NCBI GenBank assembly: GCA_963805295.1
Contig: CAWDTW010000057.1
Coordinates: 62,001 to 126,000 of the forward strand
DNA: 64,000 nt
Direction of reading: 5' to 3'
Source of the DNA: Roseiarcus sp963805295
GTDB lineage: Bacteria > Pseudomonadota > Alphaproteobacteria > Rhizobiales > Beijerinckiaceae
The first letter of the stretch is position 1; each line of letters begins with the position of its first letter. The translations under genes were made by a program, and so were the position numbers. Positions 26,216-35,564 of the stretch are shown one piece after another. Under the pieces are notes generated by a model. It was not told the DNA's origin. It saw only the letters and a program-made list of their open reading frames with translations, and searched no databases.

Positions 26216-27066
26216 TTTTCGGATCGATTTCCATTGGCTGGGCGGGAAGCGCGTGAAGGTGAAGAGCTTGTCGCCCGCTTCCTCCAGGCTGTCGGCGACG
26301 GCGCGGCATTTCAGGCGCCACTTGCGGACGAAGGCCCTGCCCCGGGCTTCGACCTCCGGCTTCGTCTGGGCGTAGATCATATCTTTGTAGTCGTTCGAGA
26401 TTTCCTCGTGCAGCCGCTCGGGCGCATGGGCGAGGAGATTGCGATGCTTGTGCACCGTGCAACGCCCTACTTGAACAGTAAACGGGGCCTCGCGCCTGTA
26501 ACGTATTGATATTATTGATGCCAGCGAGGCCTTTACGCAAAATGTAGTGCCACGTTATTTGCCATTACGGCCTTGATTGTGAGAACATTTTATGCTTGTG
26601 TGGTGCTGTTGGCTCAGGGGTCAGTCGTTTTCTGCCTATTCGCGCTGCGCTGTAAGCATTCATCAATGGAAGCGCGTGGCTGAAGCGGCGCAAATGCCAA
26701 TGTAAAGCGCAAATATTCGATTTTTCGGAGGCGTAGTGCCACGTCGCGCCGAATTTCGCCAAGTTCTTCGCGAAATCAATGGCTTGAAAAAAGTCGGTGT
26801 TTAAGTAGGGCAACGCTGGATCGCCATGTCGGGCCACAGCGCCGCCAGCGCCTTTTCGAGGCCTGGCGCGCCGTCGACGACGACCAGCTCCGGCCTCGGC
26901 AATTTGCGCCGGATGAGATCGTCGAGCAGCGCGCGCCAAGCCGCCTCGCTTTCTTTCCCCGCCCATGGACTTGATTGCCAGCAGCACCTTCTGGCCGTCC
27001 GCCCGCACGCCGGCATAAAGATCGAGCCGTTTCGCCGGCCGGTAATCGATCATGGCCGACAGGGCG
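26216..27066 (-). pseudogene. IS256-like transposase relic
   Basis: Protein pieces in several frames rebuild the core of a mutator-type transposase: LDLYAGVRADGQKVLLAIKS, SEAAWRALLDDLIRRKLPRP, ELVVVDGAPGLEKALAALWP, then RCTVHKHRNLLAHAPERLHE and ADSLEEAGDKLFTFTRFPPS. A four-base AAAG duplication near 26957 shifts the frame. A 344-bp element interrupts it at 26466-26809, and the C-terminus is lost at about 26215. It is inactive. Confidence 0.75.
26466..26809. mobile_element. 344-bp non-autonomous insertion inside the IS256 relic
   Basis: The ends are cctacttgaacag and, inverted, cctacttaaacac. The 7 bp gcaacgc occur on both sides (26459-26465, 26810-26816). Removing the insert and one duplicate restores the IS256 frame IQRC-TVHKHRN. 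It has no transposase. An internal motif gtagtgccacgt occurs twice in direct orientation. Confidence 0.7.
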
Positions 27067-27082
27067 TCCAGCGTTCCCGCCA

Positions 27083-27300
27083 TCCGGCTGAAAGCGAAAG
27101 GCACGACGTTCCGCAAGCTTTTGAACGAAGTGCGCTTCGAGGTCGCAGGGCAGTTGCTTCTCGGCACCCGCATGGGCGTCACCGAGATCGCCGGCGCCTT
27201 GGGCTAATGCCGACACAAGCGCATTCAGCCACGCTTTCAGCCGGATGGCGGGAACGCCGCCACATACGTGGCGCGTCTCAGGTGTCGCGTCGGACTGAAA
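27083..27300 (+). pseudogene. AraC-family regulator, C-terminal DNA-binding fragment
   Basis: RLKAKGTTFRKLLNEVRFEV and LLLGTRMGVTEIAGALG are the first helix-turn-helix of AraC. After a frame change, ADTSAFSHAFSRMAGTPPHT and WR supply the second. The effector domain is absent. A roughly 24-bp stretch (ctttcagccggatggcggga) occurs inverted at both edges, at about 27070 and 27235, hinting at a rearrangement with the neighbouring IS256 relic. Confidence 0.7.
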
Positions 27301-27424
27301 CACCTCGTAGCCGCGCCGATCCACCTCGCCTCGCAATCGGCGGCATGGCCGGCGACTGATTATGGCGACGTGCTTAGAGGATGCCGACCTCAATGGCCCC
27401 CATGGTCGCGAACGACCCCAAAGG

Positions 27425-28157
27425 GTGTGCGCCGTGAGAAGGCGGCGCTTTCCAGTGGGTGCAAGTCCCACCCGGCCAACCGCTCCAGCCGGAAGCAACC
27501 GGAGCAGTCATGGAGGTAACAAAATGGCTGAAGCCTTCGGTGTAGCGGGTCACGAATAGGTGACAGCGCGAGTGTGCGGGCCGCAACGCGAGTGAACGCT
27601 GAGCAAGCCTCGAAAAGGACGATGTGCAGGCCGACCCGACAACCCTTTCGGGGAAGGCTGATACGGCAGGGCGCGATGAGCGAAGAATACGCCCGGCCGC
27701 TGCACCGGGGTAGTGGCGGCAGCACGCACACAAGGAAAGCGCACGCAACACGGGAAGCCCCAAAGCGTGGTTAGGTCAGCAATGACAGGACCAACTGGAC
27801 GCCCGTGAGGGACAGGCCGGGCGCTCTGGGGTGGCGGAGAGGTCCGTAGTACCGCGGAAACCGGGTAACTCTGGTGGAGGGAAGGGACCTCAGTTCAAGA
27901 CAGACGCAGAACGTGGCGAAGGACATAGAGATTGGGAAACCTATCAACTCCGGAAAGTGTTCAGAAACTGCCGAGGGCGTTGCACGCGAAAGACGGCGTG
28001 AGGTCTTGTCCGAGAGCCGGATGCGGGAAATCTGCACGTCCGGTTCGATGAGCGGGGTGTGGAAACGGAGCTACGGCTGAGCCACTAAGGCACCGCCAGA
28101 CGAAAGGGGCGGGAACAGACATGCTCGGCCTAACGCCACCGCGCCACACCTCGACTT
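27425..28157 (+). mobile_element. Group II intron lacking its maturase gene
   Basis: It opens with the consensus GTGTGCGCC and the domain I feature gggtgcaagtcccaccc. It ends with a domain V hairpin, gagccggatgcgggaaatct followed by gcacgtccggttc (about 28017-28049), and a domain VI-like stem. Related introns carry a reverse transcriptase in domain IV between gttgcacgcgaaag and the gtgaggtcttgtcc leading into domain V. Here the two join directly, so about 1.2 kb of coding sequence is missing. The 3' boundary is approximate. Confidence 0.7.
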
Positions 28158-28364
28158 TACCGATTTGACGTGTTCGCCACGCCGACGGTGAATGACCGCT
28201 ATTTAGCGCATTGCCGTCGCCCACGAAGTCGTGTTCGCACGGCTGAGCCCCACGGCGGCCCTTTCAGTTGGGTCCCAAGCGTTTGATTTTGACAACTGGA
28301 CGGCGCTCGGCCGGCAAGCCCCACCCGGCGTCGCCACGTTGCCGCCGTATTCGCAGCGCTATGA

Positions 28365-28380
28365 GAATGAATATTCATTC
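28365..28380. promoter_or_regulatory. Perfect palindrome GAATGAATATTCATTC, likely TetR operator
   Basis: A 16-bp perfect dyad ending 13 bp before the ATG of the TetR-family gene that leads an efflux operon. Position and symmetry fit autorepression of the operon by that TetR protein, relieved by an effluxed compound. Confidence 0.75.
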
Positions 28381-28393
28381 TCGGGCGTACGAT

Positions 28394-29032
28394 ATGTCGT
28401 TAACCTCCGCGCCCGCCGCGCGAAAAGCCGCCGACGCCGAGCGGCGCGAGCGCATTCTGGAGGCGGCGGAACGCGCCTTCGCCGCCCACGGGTTTCACGC
28501 CGCCACCATGCAGCATGTCGCCGAGGCGGCCGGCATGAGCGCCGGCAATCTCTACCGCACCTTTCCCTCCAAGGAGGCGATCGTCGAGGGCCTCTGCGCC
28601 CGCGACCAGCAGGAGCGGGTCGCCGATTTCGCCCATCTCGCCGAGGCCGACAGCATCTTCGCCGGCTTTGACGCGGGCCTGCGCAAGCACATCGCCTTGC
28701 GCTCGCGACGGAAGGCGACGCTGATCGTGGAGATCTGGGCGGAGGCTGCGCGCAATCCGGCGATCGCCGCCATGACGCGCTCCATCGACGCCGACGTTCT
28801 GGGAAACATCGAGCGCCTGATCGCCATCGCCAAGGAGCGCGGCGAGGCGTCGCCGGCGGTCGACGGCGCGTCGGTCGCGCGCTTCATCTTCACCTATGTC
28901 GGCGGCCTCCTGAAGCGCCTCGCGCTCGAGCCGGATTTCGACGCCGAGGCGGAAGCCGCGCGGGCGTCCGAACTGTTCAAGGCCCTGTGCAAGGGGGCGT
29001 GCGCCCCGGTCGGAACGGAGGGTTCGCGATGA
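28394..29032 (+). CDS. TetR-family transcriptional regulator
   Basis: 212 residues from ATG 28394. The N-terminal helix-turn-helix RERILEAAERAFAAHGFHAA, MQHVAEAAGMSAGNLYRTFP and SKEAIVEGL is canonical. The C-terminal two thirds form the ligand-binding helical domain. Its stop overlaps the start of the adaptor gene (ATGA), and a perfect palindrome lies just upstream, so it very probably represses its own RND efflux operon. Confidence 0.92.
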   Translation: MSLTSAPAARKAADAERRERILEAAERAFAAHGFHAATMQHVAEAAGMSAGNLYRTFPSKEAIVEGLCARDQQERVADFAHLAEADSIFAGFDAGLRKHIALRSRRKATLIVEIWAEAARNPAIAAMTRSIDADVLGNIERLIAIAKERGEASPAVDGASVARFIFTYVGGLLKRLALEPDFDAEAEAARASELFKALCKGACAPVGTEGSR

Positions 29033-30297
29033 GCCGATTGTCGGGCGCTCTCGGCGTTGTCGTCTTCCTGGCGGGCGGGGCGTGGGGCTACGCGGCGCTA
29101 GAACCCTGCTCGGGCCCGACGCAGATCGCGCGCGCGCTCGGGCTGCCTGTCGGCGCCCCGGATTGCGCCGCCCGCGCGGCCGTCGCCGCAGCGGCCGAGC
29201 CGTCCGCGCCGTTGCTGCCGCCGGCCGTCACCGTCGCGCCGGCCGAACGGCGCGAATTCGTCGAGCGCCTGTTCGTCTCGGGCACGCTCGTTCCGCGCGA
29301 GGAGGCTGAGGTCGCCGCGCGCATCGACGGGCTCTCGATCGTCGAACTCGACGCCGAGGACGGCGATCGCGTGACCGCGCGCCAGGTTCTCGCCCGCCTC
29401 GACCGCAGCCAGCTCGACGCGCTCATCGCGGAGAACGACGCGGCCCTCAAGCGCGCCGACGCGGCGATCGAGCAGTCGCGCAGCCTGATCGATCAAGCCG
29501 AAGCGCAGGTGCAATGGACGACCAGCGATTTCGCGCGCGCGCAAAAACTCGGCGGCGGCGTGATGTCGGCTTCGACCATCGAGCAGCGCGAGACCGCGTT
29601 GAAGACCGCCAAGGCCCAGTTCGCCGCCGCCAACAACGCGCTGAGCGTCGCCGAAGCCGACCGCAAAGCCCGCGACGCGGAGCGGCAGGAGCTCCTGGTG
29701 CGCATCTCCCGCACGGAGGTGAGGGCGCCCGTGGCGGGCCTCGTCAGCCGGCGCTCGGCCAGGCTCGGCGCGACCGCCTCGAGCGCCGGCGAGCCGCTCT
29801 TCCGCATCATCGTCGACGGCGCGGTCGACCTCGAGGCCGACGCGCCGGAACAGTCGCTCGCGCGCTTCGCCGTCGGCATGCCGGCGACGCTGCGCCTGCC
29901 GGGGGTGGCCGATCCGGTTCAGGGCCGCGTGCGGCTCATCTCGCAGGAAGTCGACAAGGCGAGCCGCACCGGCAAGGTGCGCATCGCCCTCTCCGACGTC
30001 TCGCACGCCCACATCGGCGCCTTCGCCTCGGGCGAGGTCGAACTCGCGCGCCGCGACGGCGTCGGCGCGCCCGCCGCCGCGCTCAGGCGCGAGGGCGAGG
30101 CGGCGCGGCTCTATGTCGTGCGCGACGGGCAGGTCGAGGAGCGGCGCGTGACGCCCGGCATCGTCGAGGGCGACGACGTCGAGATCAAGGACGGCCTCGC
30201 CCAAGGCGAAAGCGTGGTCGCCCGCGCCGCCGCCTTCCTGAGGCCCGGCGACCGCGTGCGGCCGATGCCCGAAACGACGACCGCGGCCGGCGGCTAG
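29029..30297 (+). CDS. RND efflux periplasmic adaptor (membrane fusion protein)
   Basis: 422 residues. The N-terminal membrane anchor LSGALGVVVFLAGGAWGYAA is followed by a proline/alanine linker. A barrel-sandwich hybrid (VSGTLVPREEAEVAARIDGL) flanks an alpha-hairpin of about residues 125-215 (IAENDAALKRADAAIEQSRS, AANNALSVAEADRKARDAER). Then come RTEVRAPVAGLVSRRSARLG and beta-barrel domains. It links the inner-membrane pump to an outer-membrane channel, which is not encoded here. It is 12 bp upstream of the pump gene. Confidence 0.92.
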   Translation: MSRLSGALGVVVFLAGGAWGYAALEPCSGPTQIARALGLPVGAPDCAARAAVAAAAEPSAPLLPPAVTVAPAERREFVERLFVSGTLVPREEAEVAARIDGLSIVELDAEDGDRVTARQVLARLDRSQLDALIAENDAALKRADAAIEQSRSLIDQAEAQVQWTTSDFARAQKLGGGVMSASTIEQRETALKTAKAQFAAANNALSVAEADRKARDAERQELLVRISRTEVRAPVAGLVSRRSARLGATASSAGEPLFRIIVDGAVDLEADAPEQSLARFAVGMPATLRLPGVADPVQGRVRLISQEVDKASRTGKVRIALSDVSHAHIGAFASGEVELARRDGVGAPAAALRREGEAARLYVVRDGQVEERRVTPGIVEGDDVEIKDGLAQGESVVARAAAFLRPGDRVRPMPETTTAAGG

Positions 30298-30309
30298 GGA
30301 GGCGACCCC

Positions 30310-33300
30310 ATGCGCCTCAACGTCTCGGCCTGGTCGATCCGCCGGCCGATTCCCGCGGTGGTCGCCTTCGCGGTCCTGACCGTTCTCGGCCTCGTCAGCT
30401 TCCGGACGATGTCGATCACCCGGTTCCCCAACATCGACATCCCGATCGTTCAGGTGCTCATCACCCAGTCGGGCGCCGCGCCGGCGGAGCTCGAATTGCA
30501 GGTGACGAAGAAGATCGAGGATTCGGTCGCGAGCCTCAACGGCGTCTGGCACATCATTTCGACCGTGACCGACGGCTCGTCGTCGACCGTCATTCAGTTC
30601 AACGTCGGCTCGGTCGACATCGACCGCGCGCTCAACGACGTGAAGGATCAGATCGCCAAGATCCGCGCCGATCTGCCCCGCACCATCGACGAGCCGGTCG
30701 TCAGCCGGGTCGACGTCGAGGGCCTGCCGATCGTCACCTACGCCGCCTCGGCGCCGGGGATGACGGTCGAGCAATTGTCGTGGTTCATCGACGATTCGGT
30801 CGCGCGCGATCTGCAGAGCGTCCGCGGCGTCGGCGAGGTCAGGCGCTTCGGCGGCGTCGACCGCGAGATCCGCGTCTCGCTCGATCCGCAAAAGCTGCTG
30901 GCGCTCGGCGTCACCGCGGCGGCGGTCAACGAGCAGGTGCGCGCCGACAACGTCGATCTCGGCGGCGGACGGGGCGAGGTCGCCGGCCAGGAGCAGGCGA
31001 TCCGCACCCTCGCCGGGGCGCTGAGCGTCGCCGATCTCGCGGCGCTGCCGATCGCGCTGCCGGGCGGGCGCAAGGTGAGGCTCGACGAACTGGGAACCGT
31101 CGTCGACGGCGCGGCGGAGCCCCGCACCTTCACCCGCCTCTTCGACCAGCCGATCGTCGCCTTCGCCATAACCCGGGCCAAGGGCGCGAGCGACGTCACC
31201 GTCGATCAGGCGATCGGGAAGCGGCTCGCGAAGATCGAGGCCGAACATCCGGAAGTGACCTTCACCAAGGTCGACACCCAGGTCGACAACGAGCTCGGCA
31301 ATTATCGCTCGACGATGGAGACGCTGATCGAGGGCGCGCTGCTCGCCGTCGCCGTGGTGTTCGTTTTCCTGCGCGACCTGCGCGCGACCCTCGTCACCGC
31401 GGTCGCGCTGCCGCTCTCGATCATCCCGACCTTCTGGGCGATGGACGCGATCGGCTTTTCGCTGAACCTCGTGAGCCTGCTCGCGATTACGCTGGTGACG
31501 GGCATTTTGGTCGACGACGCGATCGTCGAGATCGAGAACATCGTGCGCCACATGCGCATGGGCAAGTCGGCCTGGCGCGCCTCGCTCGAGGCGGCGGACG
31601 AAATCGGGCTCGCGGTCATCGCCATCTCGCTGTCGATCGCGGCGATCTTCGCGCCGGTGAGCTTCATGGGCGGCATCGCCGGCCAGTATTTCCGCCAGTT
31701 CGGCCTGACGGTGGCGATCGCGGTGATGTTCTCGCTGATGGTCGCGCGCTTCGTGACGCCGGTGATCGCCGCCTATTTCCTGCGCGCCCCCCGCGATAGG
31801 GATCACGGCGACGGCGCGGTCATGCGCGGCTACACCCGGCTGGTGCGCGCCTCCGTCCGCCACCGGTGGGTCACGCTCTTCATCGGCGCACTGATCTTCG
31901 CCGCCTCGCTCTGGTCGACGCAGCTTCTGCCGTCCGGCTTCATCCCCGCCGACGACCTCGGCCGCGCGCTGCTCGCGGTGGAGCTGCCGCCGGGCTCGCG
32001 GCTCGACGACACCGACCGCGTCACCCGCGCGGTCTCTGCGAGGCTGCGCGCCATGCCGGAAGTGCGTTCGGCCCTCATCTTCGGCGGGCAGATCCTCGGG
32101 GCCGGCGCCGAGCCTCGCAAGGCCACTTTCGTCATCAATTTCGTCCACAAGTCCGAGCGCGAGGCGACGCAGAAGGACCTGCAACTCAGGATTGGCGCGA
32201 TGCTGGCCGACCAGCCCGACATCCGATTCTGGTTCATGAAGGACAACGGCCAGCGCGACCTCTCGCTCATCATCGCCGGTCCCGACATCGACGTCATCGA
32301 CGACACGGCGAACCAGATCGCCAGCGAAATGCGCTCGATCCCGATCCTCGAGAATCCGATGTCGACGGCGGAGCTCGAACGGCCCGAGTTGCGCATCGTG
32401 CCGAAGGGTCAGGTGGCGGCCGATCTCGGCGTCTCGACCGAGGCGCTCTCCGAGACCATCCGCGTCGCCACCCTCGGCGACATCGACGCCAATCTCGCGA
32501 AATTCAACGCCGGCGACCGCCTGATCCCGATCCGCGTCGAACTCGACGAGGCGGCGCGCTCGCATGTCGGCCTGCTGGAGGACTTGCGCGTGCCCATAGG
32601 CGGCGGCGCGACGACGCCGCTCTCGGTCGTGGCCGATTTCTCGATCAGCCACGGGCCGACCGCGATCAACCGCTACGACCGCTCGCGCCGCGTCACGATC
32701 GAGGGGGATCTGCGCGGCGACGCCGCGCTCGGCGACGCGGTCGAGGCGATCCATGGACTGCCGACCGCCAGGAATTTGCCGGCGGGGGTGGAAATCCGCG
32801 AGACCGGCGACGTCGAAATCATGAGCGAGGTGTTCGCGTCCTTCGCCGCCGCGATGGGCGCGGGCCTGATGATGGTCTACGGGCTCTTGGTGCTGCTGTT
32901 CGGCAGCTTCCTTCAGCCGATCACCATTCTCGTCTCGCTGCCGCTCTCGATCGGCGGCGCCATCATCGCGCTCCTCGTTACCCACAAGGCGATATCGATG
33001 CCTGTGGTCATCGGCATTCTGATGCTGATGGGGATCGTCACCAAGAACGCGATCATGCTGGTCGACTTCGCGGTCGAGGAGATCGGACGCGGAACGCCGC
33101 GCCTCGAAGCGCTGGTCGAGGCCGGGCGCAAGCGCGCGCGTCCCATCGTGATGACGACGATCGCCATGGCGGCGGGGATGTTCCCCTCCGCCTTGGGCCT
33201 CGGCGACGGCGGCGGCTTTCGCTCGCCGATGGCGATCGCGGTGATCGGCGGCCTCATCATGTCGACGATGCTGTCGCTCGTCTTCGTGCCGGCGGCGTTC

Positions 33301-33450
33301 ACCGTGCTCGACGACGTCGGCCGGCTCGCGTGGCGCCTGTTCAGCCGTTTCGTCGGGAAGGCGGACCAGGAGCCCGCGCCGGCTCACGACGGCCCCGCGC
33401 CTCCGCCGAAGGCGAGGCCGGCGAAGGACGCGACCGTGCCGGCGGAGTGA
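30310..33450 (+). CDS. RND multidrug efflux permease (HAE-1/AcrB-like)
   Basis: 1046 residues, normal for the family. N-terminal SIRRPIPAVVAFAVLTVLGL is TM1. The porter domain region includes NVGSVDIDRALNDVKDQIAK. The proton-relay motif LVTGILVDDAIVEIENIVRH in TM4 has the paired aspartates. The second half repeats the fold, with MGIVTKNAIMLVDFAVEEIG and RARPIVMTTIAMAAGMFPSA. It uses proton motive force to export hydrophobic compounds with the adaptor upstream. The substrate is unknown. It would need an outer-membrane factor from elsewhere. Confidence 0.93.
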   Translation: MRLNVSAWSIRRPIPAVVAFAVLTVLGLVSFRTMSITRFPNIDIPIVQVLITQSGAAPAELELQVTKKIEDSVASLNGVWHIISTVTDGSSSTVIQFNVGSVDIDRALNDVKDQIAKIRADLPRTIDEPVVSRVDVEGLPIVTYAASAPGMTVEQLSWFIDDSVARDLQSVRGVGEVRRFGGVDREIRVSLDPQKLLALGVTAAAVNEQVRADNVDLGGGRGEVAGQEQAIRTLAGALSVADLAALPIALPGGRKVRLDELGTVVDGAAEPRTFTRLFDQPIVAFAITRAKGASDVTVDQAIGKRLAKIEAEHPEVTFTKVDTQVDNELGNYRSTMETLIEGALLAVAVVFVFLRDLRATLVTAVALPLSIIPTFWAMDAIGFSLNLVSLLAITLVTGILVDDAIVEIENIVRHMRMGKSAWRASLEAADEIGLAVIAISLSIAAIFAPVSFMGGIAGQYFRQFGLTVAIAVMFSLMVARFVTPVIAAYFLRAPRDRDHGDGAVMRGYTRLVRASVRHRWVTLFIGALIFAASLWSTQLLPSGFIPADDLGRALLAVELPPGSRLDDTDRVTRAVSARLRAMPEVRSALIFGGQILGAGAEPRKATFVINFVHKSEREATQKDLQLRIGAMLADQPDIRFWFMKDNGQRDLSLIIAGPDIDVIDDTANQIASEMRSIPILENPMSTAELERPELRIVPKGQVAADLGVSTEALSETIRVATLGDIDANLAKFNAGDRLIPIRVELDEAARSHVGLLEDLRVPIGGGATTPLSVVADFSISHGPTAINRYDRSRRVTIEGDLRGDAALGDAVEAIHGLPTARNLPAGVEIRETGDVEIMSEVFASFAAAMGAGLMMVYGLLVLLFGSFLQPITILVSLPLSIGGAIIALLVTHKAISMPVVIGILMLMGIVTKNAIMLVDFAVEEIGRGTPRLEALVEAGRKRARPIVMTTIAMAAGMFPSALGLGDGGGFRSPMAIAVIGGLIMSTMLSLVFVPAAFTVLDDVGRLAWRLFSRFVGKADQEPAPAHDGPAPPPKARPAKDATVPAE

Positions 33451-33591
33451 GAGGCAAATCCGTCTGGTTCACATCATGAGAAGTCACCGCTCTCTCGCAG
33501 GTCCGCCAGGAGCTCCGGTTCCCGCCGGCGCCATCCCAGTGTTTTGCGGGTGAGGGCGCTGGGTAAAACGAAAACGCGAAAACGGTGACAG

Positions 33592-33671
33592 GAAAACGGT
33601 GACACACGCATATTTGTATCATTGCTTGGCGCCCGCAGCGGGGATAAATTCATGCGTCACCGTGATCCCCA
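33592..33671. repeat. Hairpin repeat, copy A
   Basis: CGGTGACACACGCAT near 33595 pairs with ATGCGTCACCG near 33655 around about 45 bp that include cgcccgcagcgggg. A second ggtgaca lies just upstream. Copy B, in the same orientation, lies at 34157-34214 and continues after the ISL3. The 348-bp gap between the efflux gene and the next gene contains nothing else I can identify. Confidence 0.6.
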
Positions 33672-33798
33672 TCTTGACCGGTTCGATGCCCCAAAACCGG
33701 CGCAGGCAACCCCCGGGGACTGATTGAGGCCAAAATCCTCAGTCATGATCTGGCGCGACCCCGAAGCCTCGCGCTTCTCGTGTGAGAGGAAAATTCGG

Positions 33799-34074
33799 AT
33801 GAGAATGCTACTCGCCGCTCTCGCGCTTGCTGCAAGTCCTGCAATGGCTCAGGATTGCCCAATAATCAACGGCGCAGTCAATTGTGGGAATAGCGCGATT
33901 ACCGGGCAGGCCTACGGGAATCAGTTATATTTCAGCAATGGAACAACTGCAACACGTTATGGAGACCGAACGTATTTCAGCGATGGGACGACTGCGACAA
34001 CCTATGGAAATCAGACCTATTTGTCCAATGGTAAGATCTGCCGGCAGTATGGCGGCCAGTTTTACTGCTACTGA
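33799..34074 (+). CDS. Small secreted protein with YGxxxYxSxGTTAT repeats
   Basis: 91 residues from ATG 33799, with GAGAGGA about eight bases upstream. A Sec signal peptide (MRMLLAALALAASPAMA, cleaved before QDC) is followed by three imperfect 15-residue repeats: YGNQLYFSNGTTAT, YGDRTYFSDGTTAT and YGNQTYLSNGK. Four cysteines (DCP, VNCGN, KICRQ, FYCY) could form disulfides in the periplasm. Proteins of this repeat type occur in other alphaproteobacteria without known function. The regular YG spacing suggests a beta-solenoid or beta-strand stack. It sits between hairpin repeats A and B. Confidence 0.75.
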   Translation: MRMLLAALALAASPAMAQDCPIINGAVNCGNSAITGQAYGNQLYFSNGTTATRYGDRTYFSDGTTATTYGNQTYLSNGKICRQYGGQFYCY

Positions 34075-34156
34075 GCGAACATTTACGCCGTAGAAAGCCC
34101 CCGCCGCCATTTATAGTTGGACCAAGTCACAAGTGACAGAGTCGCTGAGTCGGGGA

Positions 34157-34214
34157 AACAGTGACACACGCATGAGTTTGTATTATTGCCTAGTCGCCCA
34201 CAGCGGGGAAAAAT
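34157..34214. repeat. Hairpin repeat, copy B (split by ISL3)
   Basis: gtgacacacgcatgagtttg then attattgcctagtcgcccac, matching copy A. Removing the ISL3 and one ggaaaaat duplicate joins it to atgcgagcgtcaccgtgatc at 35571-35590 and completes the hairpin. Confidence 0.6.
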
Positions 34215-35564
34215 GGCTCGTCGCTATTTCAAGTGGGTGAATTGGCCAGAACAGTCTGGCCCGGCGATGAGCTGGTAGACGACGGAGCTTTGATCGATTT
34301 CGCTTGCCACCACGCCGAACATTCGGTAGCCTTTGGCCTTGCGCTTGGCGGCCTGCAGGACGTGTGCCGATTGATGGCTTCGAGGACGCCGTTGGAAAGG
34401 CCGGGTGGCGATCGATCTGAGAATGCCCTCGGCCTTGGCCATGGATGCGTTTTGGCCAGTCGCTTCATCGGGCCGAGATCGCAGACCTGAACCCAGGCTT
34501 TCCAGCGATCGAGGAAGCGTGCGGGCGGTCTTGGCGTCCATCGTGAACAGCTGTTGCAGGTTCATGCGGATTTGCATCGCCTGGATCGTGTCCAAGTTCT
34601 GCGCTTCCAATCTTGACAACGCTTCCTTCTCCTCCTGCGTCAGGAATGGGATTGACGTGTCTTGAGGAAGATGTAGCGCCGGCCCTTGATCTGGAAGTTG
34701 TTCCGCGCTTCCTCGCGTCGCACCTGGTCGACGGCCTCGTTGGCGAGTTTGATGACGTGGAATTTGTCGAACGTGATCTCGGCGTTCTCGAAGTTCGCCT
34801 TGATCCCCGCTTCGAACGCCGCCCCCATGTCGATGCTGGCGTCGGTGACCGCCTCGCGCTTGCCGCCGTGCGCCTCGAGGAAATCCGCGAATTCCTTCAC
34901 CGTCGCGGCGTCCTTGCCGTCGGCCACGTAGATGACTTTGCGCCGCGCCATGTCGACGAACAGGCTGACATAGTCGTGGCCGCGCCGCGCCGAGGTTTCG
35001 TCGGCGGCGATGCGCCGCACCTGCGACAAATCCAGCGCCTCCACCGCGCGCCAAACGTAATGCTCGACGATCCGCCACAAGCGCGTGTCGTGCTCGCCAA
35101 GCCGCTTGGCCGCATTGGCGATCGGCATCGCCTTGGCCAGCGCCAGCACGTAGGCCTCGAACAACAACGTGAACCCGCAACCCGCCCGAGCCCACGGCGT
35201 GGCGACCTTGCGCACCCCGCAGTTCGGACAGCTCACTCGCGGCACACGAGCGTGCAACAGCGTGCGATGCTGGAAGAAGTCCAGATGCCGCCACGTTTCA
35301 TCCTTTGTGTCGTGAACCGCGCAACCCTCGCGTCCGCACTCGGCGCAGGCGAACCGGCTCCCGCGCGGAAAATCCACATCCAAATCGAGCCGACCATCCT
35401 CGACCGCAAACTCGCTCCGCGTCACCGTCCACGGCGACTGCAACCCAAGGGCCAACTGGAAAAGATCGGTGTCTCGCATCCCCTCACAATAAACTCGATC
35501 CCAACCGATCGCTCCCCAAGCCAACCCAAAAAACGGCCTTACCCACTCCATTCAGCGAGGAGCC
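34215..35564 (-). mobile_element. ISL3-family insertion sequence
   Basis: The ends ggctcgtcgctatttcaagtg and, inverted, ggctcctcgctgaatggagtg match at most positions. A perfect 8-bp duplication GGAAAAAT flanks it (34207-34214, 35565-35572). It is inserted in hairpin repeat copy B. Confidence 0.88.
34224..35479 (-). pseudogene. ISL3-family transposase with several frameshifts
   Basis: From ATG 35479 the first frame covers the zinc-finger part (FACAECGREGCAVHD, RVSCPNCGVRKVATPWARAG) and the catalytic core AADETSARRGHDYVSLFVDM, DMGAAFEAGIKANFENAE and ITFDKFHVIKLANEAVDQVR. Near 34650 the frame shifts to PFLTQEEKEALSRLEAQNLD. Later pieces SNGVLEAINRH and QAAKRKAKGYRMF sit in two further frames. 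The enzyme is therefore inactive as sequenced, although its ends and duplication are perfect. Confidence 0.8.

Noticed and set aside
27874..28080. A 68-codon frame ending MSGVWKRSYG inside the intron
   Set aside because: It is the translation of group II intron domains V-VI, a common spurious annotation.
29098..33387. A minus-strand open frame of 1429 codons opposite the efflux operon
   Set aside because: It is exactly antisense to intact adaptor and RND pump genes. Its composition (Arg, Asp, His-rich, no domains) is the usual shadow of high-GC coding DNA.
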